A DNA stretch of 64,000 nucleotides from Poecilobothrus nobilitatus (GCA_947095535.1 OX352774.1:74958416-75022415); one strand, 5' to 3'. Shown: positions 21,837-35,335, numbered from the stretch's first letter. Numbers and translations: made by a program. The notes: generated by a model from the sequence alone, not told the origin.

Positions 21837-24800
21837 GGAACAGTATCTAAGACATTAGAGAATAATTTAGGAATGTGTGAGGAAAGAATGAAAAAAAAAT
21901 AAGAAATGTACCTATATTCTATTGATTTCTTTAAATGCAAAAAAAAAAAAAAATGTTATAGGGATGAAATAGCTGTAAATAAATAAGATACATTTTTGGT
22001 TAAGAAGAATCTGTAGATTGAATCATGTAACGACATGAAACGATATTTGTCGTTATAATATATTATATCTGTATTATCAAGTTCTTTTTAGAAACTATTT
22101 TTGTATTAGTTTAGCTGATTTATATAAATCTTTTTTCTGCTTTATTATCTAAAATTAAAACAAATAATTAAGGTAGGAATCATTTAAAACTACTCGAATT
22201 TTTATTGTTCACTCGGAATAAAAATTGTTCATTTTTATGTTTATTATGAAAATCCTATAATTTTTATAACTTTCATTTTCTTAAAATTTTTTAAACTAAT
22301 ATTCACCTATAATAAATGTTATGAGGCATTCAGATCACCAATTTGCTTTTCTATACCAATGCTATACCAATCTATTCAATATAACTTTAAATAATTTATA
22401 AAACAAAAAAAAACAAACTTTTATAGCAAAATTATAAGTTTGAAATTAAACTGAAACTAATTTTCAACTTTTCCTTTTATATTTATAAAAAAAAAAAAAA
22501 AATTTCTATCAAAACAATTCAATTATGAAAAAAAAAAAATTCCATTAAAATGAATAACAGAAAAAAAAAAAAAACTTTTCCATAATTATTTTCTAATAGG
22601 TAATTGTTTTTTTTATTTTTATTAGTTTTTTATTTATTTATTTATTTATTAGTAAAATTCCATTTTCTATTTGTATATTTTTATTTTTCATTCATTACTT
22701 ACTTACTTTACATTATTATTGATCAACTTTCAATATTATGAAACAAGTTCCTATAAGTTCCTAATAAATATTATATGTACCTATATAGAAGAAAAAATAA
22801 CCAATCTACCAACCACACACATGTCAAACTGAAACATCCATTTTTTTTTTTTTTTTTGCCATCTACCTATCTCTTTCTTATAGTTTTTTTTCAAAAATAA
22901 CATATTTTTGTTTCTTTAAATTTTCAATAGTTTTTATAATATACATATGTATAATATTTGTATAATAATAAAAAAATAAAATAGGGCTATAGAAATAGTA
23001 AATATTATTATTCAACTTTATTCGCTTTTAAACGATTTTATTTTAACGCTCTAAACAAATTTACATTTTTTTTTTTTAATCAATTTATGCAATGTAACAA
23101 CTACGCGAATTATTAAAAATAAAAAAAACTGCAACAACGATCAAAAGCTAAAAATATGAAATTATATATGTACCTACATATTATGTACATATATATATAT
23201 ATACAATCAATAAATTATTAATTTTTATTTATTTTTAACAGACATTTTTTTTTTTTTTTTTTTGCCTTATAATCGTTTTTTATTTTATTTCTTAATATTT
23301 TCCAGCCATTTTGTTAATTTTAAGTGTATATAAATTTAAATAAAAAATGGTATTAAAAAACAACAAAAAAAAAAAAAAAAAAATCAACTGAAAACTTAAA
23401 ACAGAACACAGAATATTTTTTTTTTTTTTTATAAAAGAAGAAAAAATAAAATGAAAATCGGAATTGTGTGTCAATGTTATGTTCTCAATTCTTTGGCACA
23501 ACTAGGCTATTGCACAAAAGTTGCATTGCAGCTTTATTACATTGGATTCTGTTTTTTTTTTTTTTTTTTTTTAATTTTGTTTTAATTTCTCATTTTATAG
23601 GTTAGATTTAGTAATTTATTCTATTGCCGTTATTATTGCCATTATTGTCGTTGTTCATAGTCGTCGGCGTTTTCTATATAATATATGTACCTATATATAT
23701 TGTAATTTTGAATTACTTATACGTGGTTTATAATATGTTAAATTATATACTCATGTATATACCTACATATATACATATAACAAATAAACACTAAGAATGT
23801 AGAAACAAATAATAAAAAAACAAAAAAAAAAAAAAATTGATTTAAAAAACTTTATAAAGGTAGTAAAAAAGTAAAAAAATTATTCTAGGTAGTAAAAAAA
23901 TTATTCTAATAATTGCATGTGTACTATAATACTACATATGGATATAGGTATATTTACACACATATATGTACATTTATATATATATATATTCTTTAAAAAC
24001 AGACTTTCAAAACACGCTGCTTCATCAAAGCTTTTAATATGAGAAGAGGGGGGGGGCTGTACTCTCTCGATTCATAGTTTTATTATGCAAATATCTAGAA
24101 AATGTATGAAACTTAAACAAAAAAAAAAAAAATTTAAGTAAAGGAGGAAATGAGACAAAAAGAGTATAAAAAAATTCAAAAGCAAAGCAAAACAGTAATA
24201 AAAAAAAAAACAAAATGAAAAAAAAAGAAAAACTAAAATAAAAAAAAATTAATTCATGCCAATTAAAGTCAATACCGTGCCTATTTAAAATAAATAAAAG
24301 AAAAATTAAAAGAACTGTAAAAATAAAAAAAATTATTTAATTCAGGAAATTATAATTGAAAAATTTATTTTAAATATTTGTATTTTTCCCCTGCCATTTT
24401 TTTTTTTTTCCTTTTCTTTAAATTTTCTTTTTTTTTTAGTTTTATTTATATTTAACACGTTTTCGGCATAGATTAAAAAAGAAAATAAAAAATTTTGAAT
24501 TCGATAAAATTTTTACATACTTCTATGTATGTTCATAGGTACACACATACGTGATATGAAATAATTTATTTATTATTCTTTCTATTTTTTTTTTTTTTTG
24601 TTTCTACTGCCTGAATAACACCTAAAATGGGGTTAAGTTAGAAGTGTACAAAATTTTAGAACTTTATACGGTAATGTTGTTTTTAAATTGTACATACTTT
24701 AATTCTAATATTTAAATTGATATTTTAGAGATCCATACGAATATTTGTCGTAGACTGCTAAATGCTAAGAACTAACTGCTTGACCAACACAGGCAACAAC

Positions 24801-25531
24801 TAAGGAGAAAAATATTAAGAATAAAGAATACTTATGGTGGTATAGTGTATACTACCTATGATATGATACATATCATGTCTCATTCAATTAATTTTTATGA
24901 CATTTTTATACTTTCAAGTGGAATTTGTACAAAAAAAAAAAAAAAAAAAAACTATATAAATAGTGTTTAAAAGTATAGTTTTGTATAAAATCAATCTTAA
25001 CCTCATTTTTATGAAATTTTAATTCTTTTTTTTTTTTTGTTTTTATTTTTATTTTGTTTCGTTTTGTTGAATTCTCTGCCATTATTTGAACTTTGTATTA
25101 CGCATGCAAATCTCTATATTTATATCAATAATCAATTATCAACAATTTAATTTTTGTTGTCAAGTGTTTTTTTTTTTTTTAATAATTCAATTTAAATATT
25201 TTAATTTTCTAAATTATACAAAAATATACAGACTATTAATAAATTTTAAAAGTTTCAAAATGATTCGGAATCAACTGATAAATTTAACGCAATTCATTGA
25301 TATTATATAACAAAAAAAAAATCAAATAGGTATCCTATATTTCATTTTGGTATATTATAAGTACATATATTTAAGGTAAGATTTGTCAGTTTTAAAATCA
25401 GACTTATGATAAATCAATTATTTTTTTTTTTTTAATATATAATTAGGAAAAAAATTTAACAAGATTAATAAACTGTTAAATATGTTAATTATATTTAGAA
25501 CTATAAGGAAACAAGTAATGAGAAAACCATG
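21837..25531. other. AT-rich non-coding sequence
   Basis: Homopolymers, TA/CATA repeats and a nine-G run near 24048-24056. No gene or RNA was recognised. Confidence 0.5.
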
Positions 25532-26344
25532 GGTTTTAAAAAAAAGTACATTTCCAAAATTAGGTTTTGGTAAAGAGTACATAAATATTAAGTAGGCATA
25601 TTGAATAAATTAAATTTATAATAATACAAAAATTGAAATAAATCGTTAAAATAATTTGTTAGAGAAATTGGGAAAAATCAAGTCACACTTTTGTCAATTT
25701 AATCCTTTATTATTAAAAAAAATTATTAACACAAACAAAAATATAATTTTGGAGCTTTAATTTTTGTATATTACTTCAAAAAAAATTAGAGAGTTGCCCA
25801 AGTTACAGATGTTTAAAAATAGAGAATTTTCAGTTTTTGACCCCTTACAGCTCCTAACATAACAATATTTAAATCTAACTCCTCTCAAAATTTCAAGCTC
25901 CTAAGTTAAACCGTTTGAAAGATAGAAGGGGTCCAAATTTATGCAAAAATTCAGTTTCATATAGCGGTATATTAAAATACCGTATGTATGGCAAAACAAC
26001 ATATTTACTTTATATATATTTATAAAGCTTATAAAACTAGCTATCGGCTGGATTGGTTTTCCAAATTGAAAATATGCCTTTTAGAACCTATGTTATAGAT
26101 AGGGCTTTTTCGAACTTAGGAGGGCTGTAACTCCGTAACGGGTGACACTAAAGAAAAAAGTTGTTCCACAAAATTAGTTTTTTTTGGCGATGCCTATCCG
26201 TAGTTACAATTTTATTGCTTTATTTCAAATAGTGTGGAAGTTTTGTAAACAGCCAGACGGAAGGACGGACCGACAGACGGGCAGACGGACAAACTGAAAC
26301 TAATAAGCACATTTTTTCAAATTTTTTGAAAATATTCTAAAAAA
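25532..26344 (+). mobile_element. GCACATTTTC-family element, copy 4 (near full length)
   Basis: The left end GGTTTTAAAAAAAAGTACAT leads into AGTTACAGATGTTTAAAAAT (25800), ACCGTTTGAAAGATAGAAGG (25911), GCTGTAACTCCGTAACGGGT (26125) and GTGTGGAAGTTTTGTAAACA (26232). A GACGGACGG-like tract follows. The right end has AATAAGCACATTTTTTCAAA and an imperfect hairpin. It is non-coding and one of the best copies for building a consensus. Confidence 0.8.
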
Positions 26345-27317
26345 AACGTTTTGATTGAGAGGTTCTTAAATTAAACAATGTGCCATTATGCCATTTAAGT
26401 AGAAAAAAAAAATTTTTTCAATACTTTTTATAATAAAAAGGAAAAAAAAAAATTTTTTTTTCTCAGGGGGTAAAAATCATTCAACTTATTTTTTTGATAG
26501 AATTTAATATGTATATAATACATATATAGGTATACCAGATACTAAACATATGTAAAATAAAAACTTAAACTTTACTATATAGAATGGGGAAAAATTGATA
26601 ATTAATTCGAAAAATTTATTATTTCTCAATAAATTTTATTTTGTTGATTTTTTTTATATTCAGTTCTTTTTTTTTTCATAGTTGACCTAAATTTTAAAAT
26701 TGAAATAAATAAAAATCAAAAAGAAAATTAAATAAAAATTAAAAATGAATATGTGAAATATTGTGATTTTTCAAAAAAAAAAAAAAAAAAAAAAGAAAAA
26801 AAGTTGCCTTTTTTAACGTTTATTTTGAAAGTACAGAAATATCTTAGTTTCATGAAAATTTCAATTCTGCATTTTAGTTTATTTTTTTATTTAATCATAA
26901 TTTAAGAATTTATGATTTCTGAAGGTTGTTTTATTGCTATTTTATGAACTTATCTAAAAAAAAAAATTGTTGTTCTATATTATATCTATACACTCCAAGA
27001 ATTTATTAATTAGATATATACTTAGTTAACATAAATAAAAAATAAAATACAAACTTAAGTAGTAAACATTTGTAAGTATAAAGTGAAAAATTTTCCTATA
27101 TAATAGGGAACAATCTTTCGAATTAACTCAATTTTTATAGTAAATATTTTACCGTAAATTTTCTACGTTCCAGCACATATTAAAAGTAATTGAGTTTCAT
27201 TTGAGTTTTATATTTTCAATATGGTTTTAGTATATAAAAGTCTAATACTTATATATTTACAATTGGTTGGTTATTACATGATGTCAACGGTCATTGTCAA
27301 CACTACAGATTCTGATT
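26345..27317. other. AT-rich non-coding sequence
   Basis: No gene was recognised. A 23-A run lies around 26773. Confidence 0.5.
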
Positions 27318-27643
27318 ATTAGACGGTGTTGCATTTAACAGTTGCAACTTTTCTTAATTTGTCTATGTATCAGACTATCTCATTATGAATTGAGTAACAC
27401 TTAAAAAGTATAACTTATTTTATTTCATATCATGACAAAAAAAAATTTTAAACCTACGTAAATTTTTTATTGTTTGTGTCTATGTAATTGTAAAAATGCA
27501 ACAGTTCTGGCAGATAATTTTTTTCGAAAAGTTCTCTTTTAATGGCAACACTAGAGCAGCAGAAATATCCCCACTATAAATAAATTCTAGGGAAAGAGGG
27601 TTAGAGACAAAATTAAAAAGATACAAATGCAACAGCGTCTAAT
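27318..27643. mobile_element. Candidate MITE with 19-bp inverted ends
   Basis: ATTAGACGGTGTTGCATTT (27318-27336) is the reverse complement of 27625-27643 apart from one base. The 326-bp unit has no coding frame. Flanks are TATT-rich, so the duplication cannot be read with confidence. Confidence 0.6.
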
Positions 27644-27680
27644 ATAGCACATTAACGCTTTCGTGTTTCACTTTTTATCA

Positions 27681-27829
27681 CTCTCTATACGCAAACTATG
27701 CACAGCACATCAGCCTACAAAAGAGTATTGACAATGAAATTTAAGACTGATAGAAAAACTTCAAATAAAATAAAACAATGATAAATTTACTTCATTTCAT
27801 TTTGACAGCTGGTGGTTGCGTATAGAGAG
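27681..27829. repeat. Perfect 14-bp inverted repeat pair
   Basis: CTCTCTATACGCAA (27681-27694) and TTGCGTATAGAGAG (27816-27829) are exact complements about 120 bp apart. They may be the ends of a 149-bp MITE, lying just beside the previous element. Confidence 0.55.
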
Positions 27830-29191
27830 CCAAAAAAAAACGTTCATTGGTAAATAAATGCATTAAAAACAAACTGCACCGTTATATTTAATATTACAAA
27901 AAGATTATGTTTTTATTAATAATTAATTGCAAATTATACATACATATTTAAATTTTCTATAATAATTTTTTGTAAAATATTCCCATTAAAATTATAACGC
28001 CATATTTTTCGAATGAATTTTGAAGTGTTATTTTCAAAAAAAAAAAAGACAACTTGACATTTTCTTTTCTTATTTTTTAATTGGAGGAACAAAAGTAAAT
28101 ATAAAATTTTCTTGCTTATATTATTATATTAAATTGAAATAGTAATTTTTTTTTTTTTTTTTTTAGTAAGGAAAAACAAAATTCTTTTGGTATCATTGAT
28201 TTTTACATTACAAAATGGGTTCTTGCATATTTTATTCAAGTATACTGTATAGTAATACATACATACATACATCCATACATATTAATGTATAAAGAAATAA
28301 TAAGACTGTTGTAAAAAAAATTTTTTATAATTCATTATATCCTTGTTTTTTTTTTTTTTTTCAAGAACTACTTATAAAATTTTCAACATAAAAGGTTCAA
28401 AAACTCAAATGGCAAAAATAAAAGTAATAATTTCAAATTTTAAATATAAAAAATACTCCATTTTTAACAATTCATATTAATAAATATATTCTTTTATTTT
28501 AAAAAATTTGTATATCAATTGCACTTCTAAAAATCTTTGTTAATATTATTTTGGTTTGAAATAAAATCTATATACGTATACATGTATGATTATCTATATA
28601 TATATTAAAAATGATATTTTAATATTACATAAATATTTGTTTATATATTATGAATAAAATATTTCTTTTAACCTGTCAATTTATTTTATTCTTTAAATAC
28701 AAAATACCATATATACCATATATGTATTTACATATTTTTTTTTTTTTATTATATTATATGTATTATTATGTAAGACTTATCCTATTATTAATTAAGTAAA
28801 CACATCTATGTATAAAAAGCTTGTTGTTACCCTTTTATTTTTTATATTCCTTTGTTATAAAAATTATTTATATACATATGCATACTATATGGTATTCATA
28901 CGGAAGCTTGTACCTTATAACAAACAGTACATTAAAAAATTACAATTAAAAAGAAAATTTTTGTACAAGAAAACAACAATAAAGTTTCCTTTTTCATTAT
29001 CCCTGTTTTAATATTTTTAAAGAATTGTTATATTATTATCCAACAGCTCCATTTGTATAATACTTATATTAAAACTTGGGTATTTTTTTAAATACAGCGC
29101 AACAACAAAGGAATTTGGAAAGATACAAAATGTTTTGTTTTTTAGCAAATTAAATAAGGAATTATTACTTTATTTTTTTATTTGTTTTTCT

Positions 29192-29196
<5 letters not shown>
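27830..29196. other. AT-rich non-coding sequence
   Basis: A CATA microsatellite at 28256-28281. No gene was recognised. Confidence 0.5.
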
Positions 29197-29230
<34 letters not shown>

Positions 29231-29421
29231 AAATTTTATACATTAGCATTGATATTGGTAGGGGGCTTGTAAGGTTTTTTACAAATACATAAAACAAAAT
29301 GAATAAAATTGAAAATGAAAAATTTTTCATCTACATATGTACTTTTTTATATTTTCTAAGTTAGCAAACGTTACCTTCAAATTATATTGTTTAAGGTTTA
29401 ATTTTTGCTCTATGTAAAGGA

Positions 29422-29473
<52 letters not shown>
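29197..29473. repeat. T33 and A51 homopolymers about 190 bp apart
   Basis: 33 T at 29197-29229 and 51 A at 29423-29473 flank an otherwise ordinary AT-rich segment. As complementary runs they could form a hairpin. They may be tails of inserted retroposed sequences or simple slippage. The exact lengths may be assembly-sensitive. Confidence 0.7.
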
Positions 29474-29474
<1 letters not shown>

Positions 29475-29956
29475 ATTGTTATTGAAACTTTTTTGAAGTG
29501 GTTTCATTTCATGTTGTTGATTTAATATAGAAAAGAGAATTAAAATTATAAAATATATGGATTTTATATCAATGTATACAAAAAAAAAAAAAAATACAGG
29601 ATAATAAAAAATTACAATTAAAAAGGAAATAAAAACATAAATTGATTGTAGCAATTTATTTAAAAACATTTTCTAAAAAAAAAAACAAAAAAACCTTGTA
29701 AATTAATTTCTTTTTTAATTTTTGTTTTTTTAAACATGAAAATTCTCAAAAAGTTCAAATATTATTTTAAATAATGTTTAGAAAAATTTTAATTTATATT
29801 TTTCGTGCATATTTTGAATAAATAATAATTTTAAAATTAAATATTTTTATAAAAAAAATAATGTGTTGAATCAATAAAAAAAATATATTCAGATATTCAG
29901 TTAAAAATTAGTGTGCAACACAGAAGCAAGGCAACTCAATTACTTTCTTATATATA
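29474..29956. other. AT-rich non-coding sequence
   Basis: No recognisable content beyond A and T tracts. Confidence 0.5.
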
Positions 29957-30523
29957 CAGTGATTCTCTTAGGGTCTTGAATATTTATAGGTTGTGTTTGG
30001 TAGGTGAAAACGAACTGCAAAGGGAGGGGGCATTTATTTATATTAGTTTTTGAGTTAGTAAAAAAATTAAATATTATTATAATAAGTATTTCAATATGAA
30101 AAAAAAAAAAGAATTGTTGTTTTAATTGAAAAATTTACCAAATTTTCTTTTTCAATTATTTCAAATTATCATAAGAGATACAAAAAAAAAACCTGTTTAG
30201 AAAAAATTAAAAAGCTGCAAGTAATCTAAAAATGCTAAAATACAGATACCTTAACAGCTTATAACTTTTGAAAGAAAATATACAAAAAGAAATTTCATGG
30301 AAAGCTGGAAAACAAAGATTTCCGACAGTGTATCATGTTTATTAACTATAGTTACATAGTTTTTGAGGTATAAGCAAAATAAATAAGCTAAAAAAAAATA
30401 CTTTGGACTTTATTATTTCAAAAACTTAAGGAAATAGACTTCGCCCAGCAGAACAATTTTTTGTTGGTTTTTATCCCTCAAACACACCCTATAAATATTT
30501 AAGAACCTAAGAGAATCATCCTG
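29957..30523. mobile_element. Non-autonomous Tc1/mariner-like MITE
   Basis: The left end CAGTGATTCTCTTAGGGTCT continues as TTGAATATTTATAG. The right end is its inverted counterpart: CTATAAATATTTAAGAACCT continuing to GAGAATCATCCTG. TA lies on both sides (29955-29956 and 30524-30525). The inner part is AT-rich with no protein. The CAG-ending TIR and TA duplication point to Tc1/mariner mobilisation. Confidence 0.85.
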
Positions 30524-32291
30524 TACTTATAAATGAATGAAGGATAATAAAAAAGAAGAAATCGTTGTGAATTCTATAAAGAATAAAGAAGAAAATAAAT
30601 CCATATTTATATACGTATAAAAAAAAATGTAGTGATATTTGTTAAAACAAAAGTTTATATATATTTTTTCATTGTTTTATTTTTGTGTTTCGATAAAAAA
30701 AAAATCCTTGTTCTTAATATTTATATAGCCTGAAAATTGAACGTTTTAATCGTATAGATGGGTACCGGTTTTAAAATATTTCAAGAATTGTAATTTATTA
30801 TTTTAAAAAGAAAAAGTTAATTTTTTGTAAACAATTTAATAACATTAACATAAGTCTTAGCACCAAAACACATAATCAAGAATAATTATTTTATTTTCCA
30901 ATTTTTTTTTTTTTTTTAAAGAACAAATCTTAAACCTTTGTAATAAATATTGATTTTAACTAATTTTTTTTTTTTTATTATTGCACAACCTACTTAATTT
31001 TTCTCTTTACTCTTTTTTTTACTCCATGAAGCATCAAAAATTAAACTTTTACAAAATATTATAAAGGTCAAATAATATTAATTGAGTTTTAAACATTTGC
31101 ACATGTAATCAACAAATAAAATTTTTATCGATGCCGTTGTAGGCACAGTCAAGTTTTATTTCTAGTAATTTTAACACCTACGATTTAATTTTTTTTTTTT
31201 GTTATAGAGATATTTTTTTTTTTTTTTAAATATCCTCCCCGTGTTATATTTCGGTTTGTAATATAAAAAACAAAAAATTTGATTTTAATTTTTTTAATGA
31301 TCTGTATATTATAGTCCTTGAATAAAAAATAATGACGTAGGAGTTCTAGGACCTGAAAACAATTGAAACAATTTGTTTGTTTTTTAAATTTCAATTGATT
31401 ATAAAATAGACGTCAAGTTTTTTTTTTCTTTTAAAATAGCAATTACTAAAATAATTTCCTATATTAATAATTTATAATTAAATCTTTTTATCTATTTTTT
31501 TTTTTTTTGTTTTACTAAATATAAAACAAAAAAAACATTATTTTTAAGTTAAAAAATTTCCTTAAAAAAAAATATAAATTACTTTTAAAAATAAATCAAT
31601 AGTAACTCAATTTTGAATAGGGTAAGATATACAAATATTTACTATATATAATATACATATGTATATATAGTATATATATATTATGTAATATAAAGAAAAA
31701 AACGAAATAGAATAATATTTAGAATAAAAATAACTTTGTATTACGATAATTTGTAATATCTATTAAAAATATAAAATATTGGTTTTTAAGTTGTTCTTTT
31801 ACATAAAAAAGAAATTAAAAATAAACTTTTTTTTTTTGTTTTTATAATTGAAATAAATAGAAAAAAGTATCTAAAAATATACAATATTATTTTATTGTAT
31901 ACCAGTCCCAGCCATCATCAATATAAACCTTGACTTTCATATATCAATGAAATAAAAATTCGTCCTATTCTGTTAATATTTTTTAAGGTTATGTATACTG
32001 TGTAACTCAACACTTATTTTTTTCTTCTTTTCTTTTCTTTGTTTTTTATTTTTTTTGATTACTTTGAAATTATTTCAAATCAAAAAAAAAAAAACCAACT
32101 GACTTTTTATGACATCAATCAATTCTTCTACTTATTTTTTATATATGTATATGTATATGCAAAATTAATTTATTTTATAATTTATTTGTAATCAAAAATC
32201 AATTGTTTATGGATTTTTTATTAAATGTTATAATTTAATATTAATAATAAAATAACAAATAATAGGTACAGGAGCGCGCTGGAACCAGATA
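30524..32291. other. AT-rich non-coding sequence
   Basis: TA-rich repeats near 31650-31690. No gene was recognised. Confidence 0.5.
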
Positions 32292-32293
32292 TA

Positions 32294-32798
32294 TAGGGTG
32301 ATTCGCAAATAAATACCATGACATATACCACCCTGTAGGAAATACCGTGAGGACAAAATTTTTGTATGGGGGCTAAGTTATCGGTCCAATAGTTTTAGAA
32401 TTATAGCGGATTAAAGACATTTTGGAGCTGTTTTCTTTGTTTTGATTAAAATACCCATATATTCTGTTCCGAACAAGATTTTGGCATTTTAAAAGTGGCT
32501 GTTAAAATGACATTTTTTTCTTAAAACCTAAAGAGAAAAAGAGACCACTACACTTAAGGAAGCAATTTTCTCGTTCTATTAAAATCTTTTTCCAGAATAC
32601 CAAAATATTGTTCGGAGCAGAAATTATTTGATTAATTATTTTAATCAAAACAAAAAAAAAACAGCTTCAAATCTTCTTTAATGCTCTATAGTTCTAAAAC
32701 TATTGGACCCATAACTTTGTCTCCATACAAAAATTTTATCCTCACGGTATTTCCTACAGGATGGTATAAGTCAAGGCACTTACTTACGAAGCACCCTG
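32294..32798. mobile_element. Fold-back MITE with arms of about 240 bp
   Basis: Almost the whole element is one inverted repeat. Left-arm landmarks TGTAGGAAATACCGTGAGGA (32334-32353) and GTCCAATAGTTTTAGAATTA (32384-32403) reappear inverted in the right arm at about 32739-32758 and 32692-32711. The ends read TAGGGTG and CACCCTG with TA outside, again of Tc1/mariner type. Only a short central spacer near 32540-32560 is unpaired. It is non-coding. Confidence 0.88.
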
Positions 32799-34500
32799 TA
32801 TAATAAATATTCTAAAAGTAAAATAATGATTATAAATGCTAAAAGTAAAACAGAATATTATACTCTTTCTTTTTTTTTTTTTTCTTCATGGTTATAATAA
32901 CTGTAGGTATGTTTTGTAATAATACCGTATAACTTTTGCAGACTTAACGTTTTTTTTTTTTTTTGAAAAATCTTTTCCTTTAAAATTTTTTTACAATTAG
33001 GGGTAGTACTGTAGTAGGTAGGTGTAAAGTTAGGGTTTTTATTTTGATACTAACAATAAATGTGTGTGGTACAATAAATTTTTCAATATTTCTGTTTAAT
33101 GTTTCAATACATATCATTCTTAATTTATAATGCCAAGGTTAAATTTAACAGATTTTACAAATGAAGAAGCTCAAACCGAAAATTGTCTAAACCCCAAAAA
33201 AGAAAATCAAATTACTCTTTTCTTTGAATTTAATAATTAGAAATATTTTTTTTACATAACACAAAGCTAGATTATTATTATTATTTTAGATTTGTTTATT
33301 TAGTTTAGTTTATACAATTATTTAATGACTCTTTAACATATTTTTAATATTTGTGAGTATCAAATTGGCGTAATCCATATACATATATCTCGTCAACTAG
33401 TTTACATTTCTGAACTATGTACTATCACTCATCCGATATTTGTCAGGTTTCATTTTAGTTTGGTTGAACTGACAATTACCGAAGTCCATATGACAATTAG
33501 CGGTGCTCATAATCAAAATTTCTGTATTGATCAAAACAATAAATATTAAATTATTAATTATTTAACTTCTTGAAAAAAAAACTTGTCAAATAACTTGTCT
33601 AATAAAAATAAAAATAAGTAAAATATAAAACTAATTTTTCGTGTGGTTTTATCTAACCTCAATTTTTGAATTAATTTTCTTTTCAATGAATTGTTATGGA
33701 ATTTTTGACATTAATACCACTATAATTACATGAATTATATAATTTAAACAAAAAAAATTTATTTAAAATTACACCTAATTACATGAAATAAATTTAGTAA
33801 CAAAGTGTAAACTTAAGTCTTAACTTTCATACAAAATAACAAAAAAAAAAAAACAAAAAAACAAATCAAAATAAGTGTAATTCAATAATAATAAAAAGCA
33901 ATAAATATAAAATCTTATTATTTATTAGGATAAAATAGGTTGTTTTTTTTTAAACATATTTTTAAATTGACGTCAAATTTTTTATAAATATATAATCTAT
34001 ATATAATATTATGTACATTATTAATATTATGTATTAATAATAATATAGTCACACAAAATATATCTATAATTTTTTATTGAGTGTTACACGCGATAAACAG
34101 TAAATTCCTCTGCAATTTATAAGGAAAATGTGTATTATTTGGAAACAAGAAACGATAAGAACAATAATTTGTGTTTTTTTTTTTTTTATGCATATGTATA
34201 TAATAAATATGTACATGAAAAGGGTTATATTAACTCTATTGTACTTTTGTTGTTATTGATCGACATACCTAAACTTAACTATTACAAAAATATCAAAACA
34301 ACAATGTTTTTTATATAGGTACATATGTAGTTAAGTTTTTCTTACTTAGTTTTATTTAGTCTGTTGTAAATGGTTTATTGTGAAATCTATTAAAAGGAAC
34401 AGTTCTATACGGATTTCTGTACACTCCTAGCCGTATCTCGATAACTCTGCAAATTGTTGAAAACAATTTTTTTTAACTTGTTATATAATATGTATATATT
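32799..34500. other. AT-rich non-coding sequence
   Basis: No gene was recognised. Confidence 0.5.
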
Positions 34501-34528
34501 GCCACGGGGGATATAGAAAGCCTAGAGC

Positions 34529-34650
34529 AATAAAGCCTAATAGGTCTTATTTCACTTTGGAATAAGAATTTCGCGAATTAGGCTTTATTTATTATTCAAA
34601 AGTTAAATAAGGGCTAATTATTTTTTCAATATAATTAAATTAAAGCCTAA
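34529..34650. repeat. Cluster of AAAGCCTAAT repeats in both orientations
   Basis: AATAAAGCCTAAT (34529-34541) and ATTAGGCTTTATT (34577-34589) are exact inverted partners. GGGCTAATTATT (about 34612) and ATTAAAGCCTAATTTG (about 34638) repeat the motif. They may be the remains of a MITE with sub-terminal repeats. Confidence 0.6.
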
Positions 34651-35139
34651 TTTGTAGTTTATTATTCCAATAATAGGATTTTTTCATATTTTTCTTTTAT
34701 AATTTAATTTCTATATTTCAGCTTATTTAACATATAAAATTAGTTTTTTTTTTTCACTCCGTACGCCCCCCAGTTAGTTTTTTTTTCATAATGAAATAAG
34801 TTCGACAACTTAAAAATGAAAGAATTTCGTTTAAATTCAACGTTAAAAATTATTTCACTTTTTAATGTAATAATTTTGTCAAATCCCTAGTTCAGTTATT
34901 TGAGTTATTTACAGAATCTGGATTGACCTTTTTTCCGAAATACGAATATACATACATGAAGTATGCGGGGCGGAGTCTCTAATACAAAAGGAATTTTATA
35001 TTTGGTTACAAAATCAGGGTTACAATTTAATAACTTTGATTTTGAAGGCAACTTTAAAATCTCTTCTAATTACAAAGAATTTGAAATCATGGGGAAAAAA
35101 ATAATGTTTTAAAAAAATAATAAATAAAAAAAAATTGTT

Positions 35140-35335
35140 TTGAAGGAATGAGGGCTGCTGCCTCCGTGCCTGATCGCCCGCGCCCTTGCGTTCCTCGCAC
35201 CTTTGCTGTGCGCAGACACGGTAGCAGAAGCGGCAGTTCCCATTCCTTCAATGGAAGTGGGAAAGGAATTGTGAAGGGAATGGGGAGGGTGGAAGAAAGA
35301 CTGTAAGGGGAAGGCCACAGGGCTGATCAGAATAT
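35140..35335. other. GC-rich island of about 195 bp
   Basis: Composition changes abruptly from AT-rich surroundings to a GC-rich block containing CTGATCGCCCGCGCCC (35170-35185) and GTGTGCGCAGACACGG-like strings. On the + strand a 53-codon frame runs from ATG 35148 (MRAAASVPDRPRPCVPRTF...) to a stop at 35307-35309. On the - strand a longer frame also stays open. Neither is a protein I recognise. The second half (35230-35330) is purine-rich with GGGAAAGGAATTGTGAAGGG. It could be a 3' fragment of a retrotransposon, another inserted sequence, or an exon-like conserved piece. Confidence 0.6.

Noticed and set aside
29391..29669. 92-codon - strand frame
   Set aside because: Mostly a Phe run produced by the A51 tract; not a gene.
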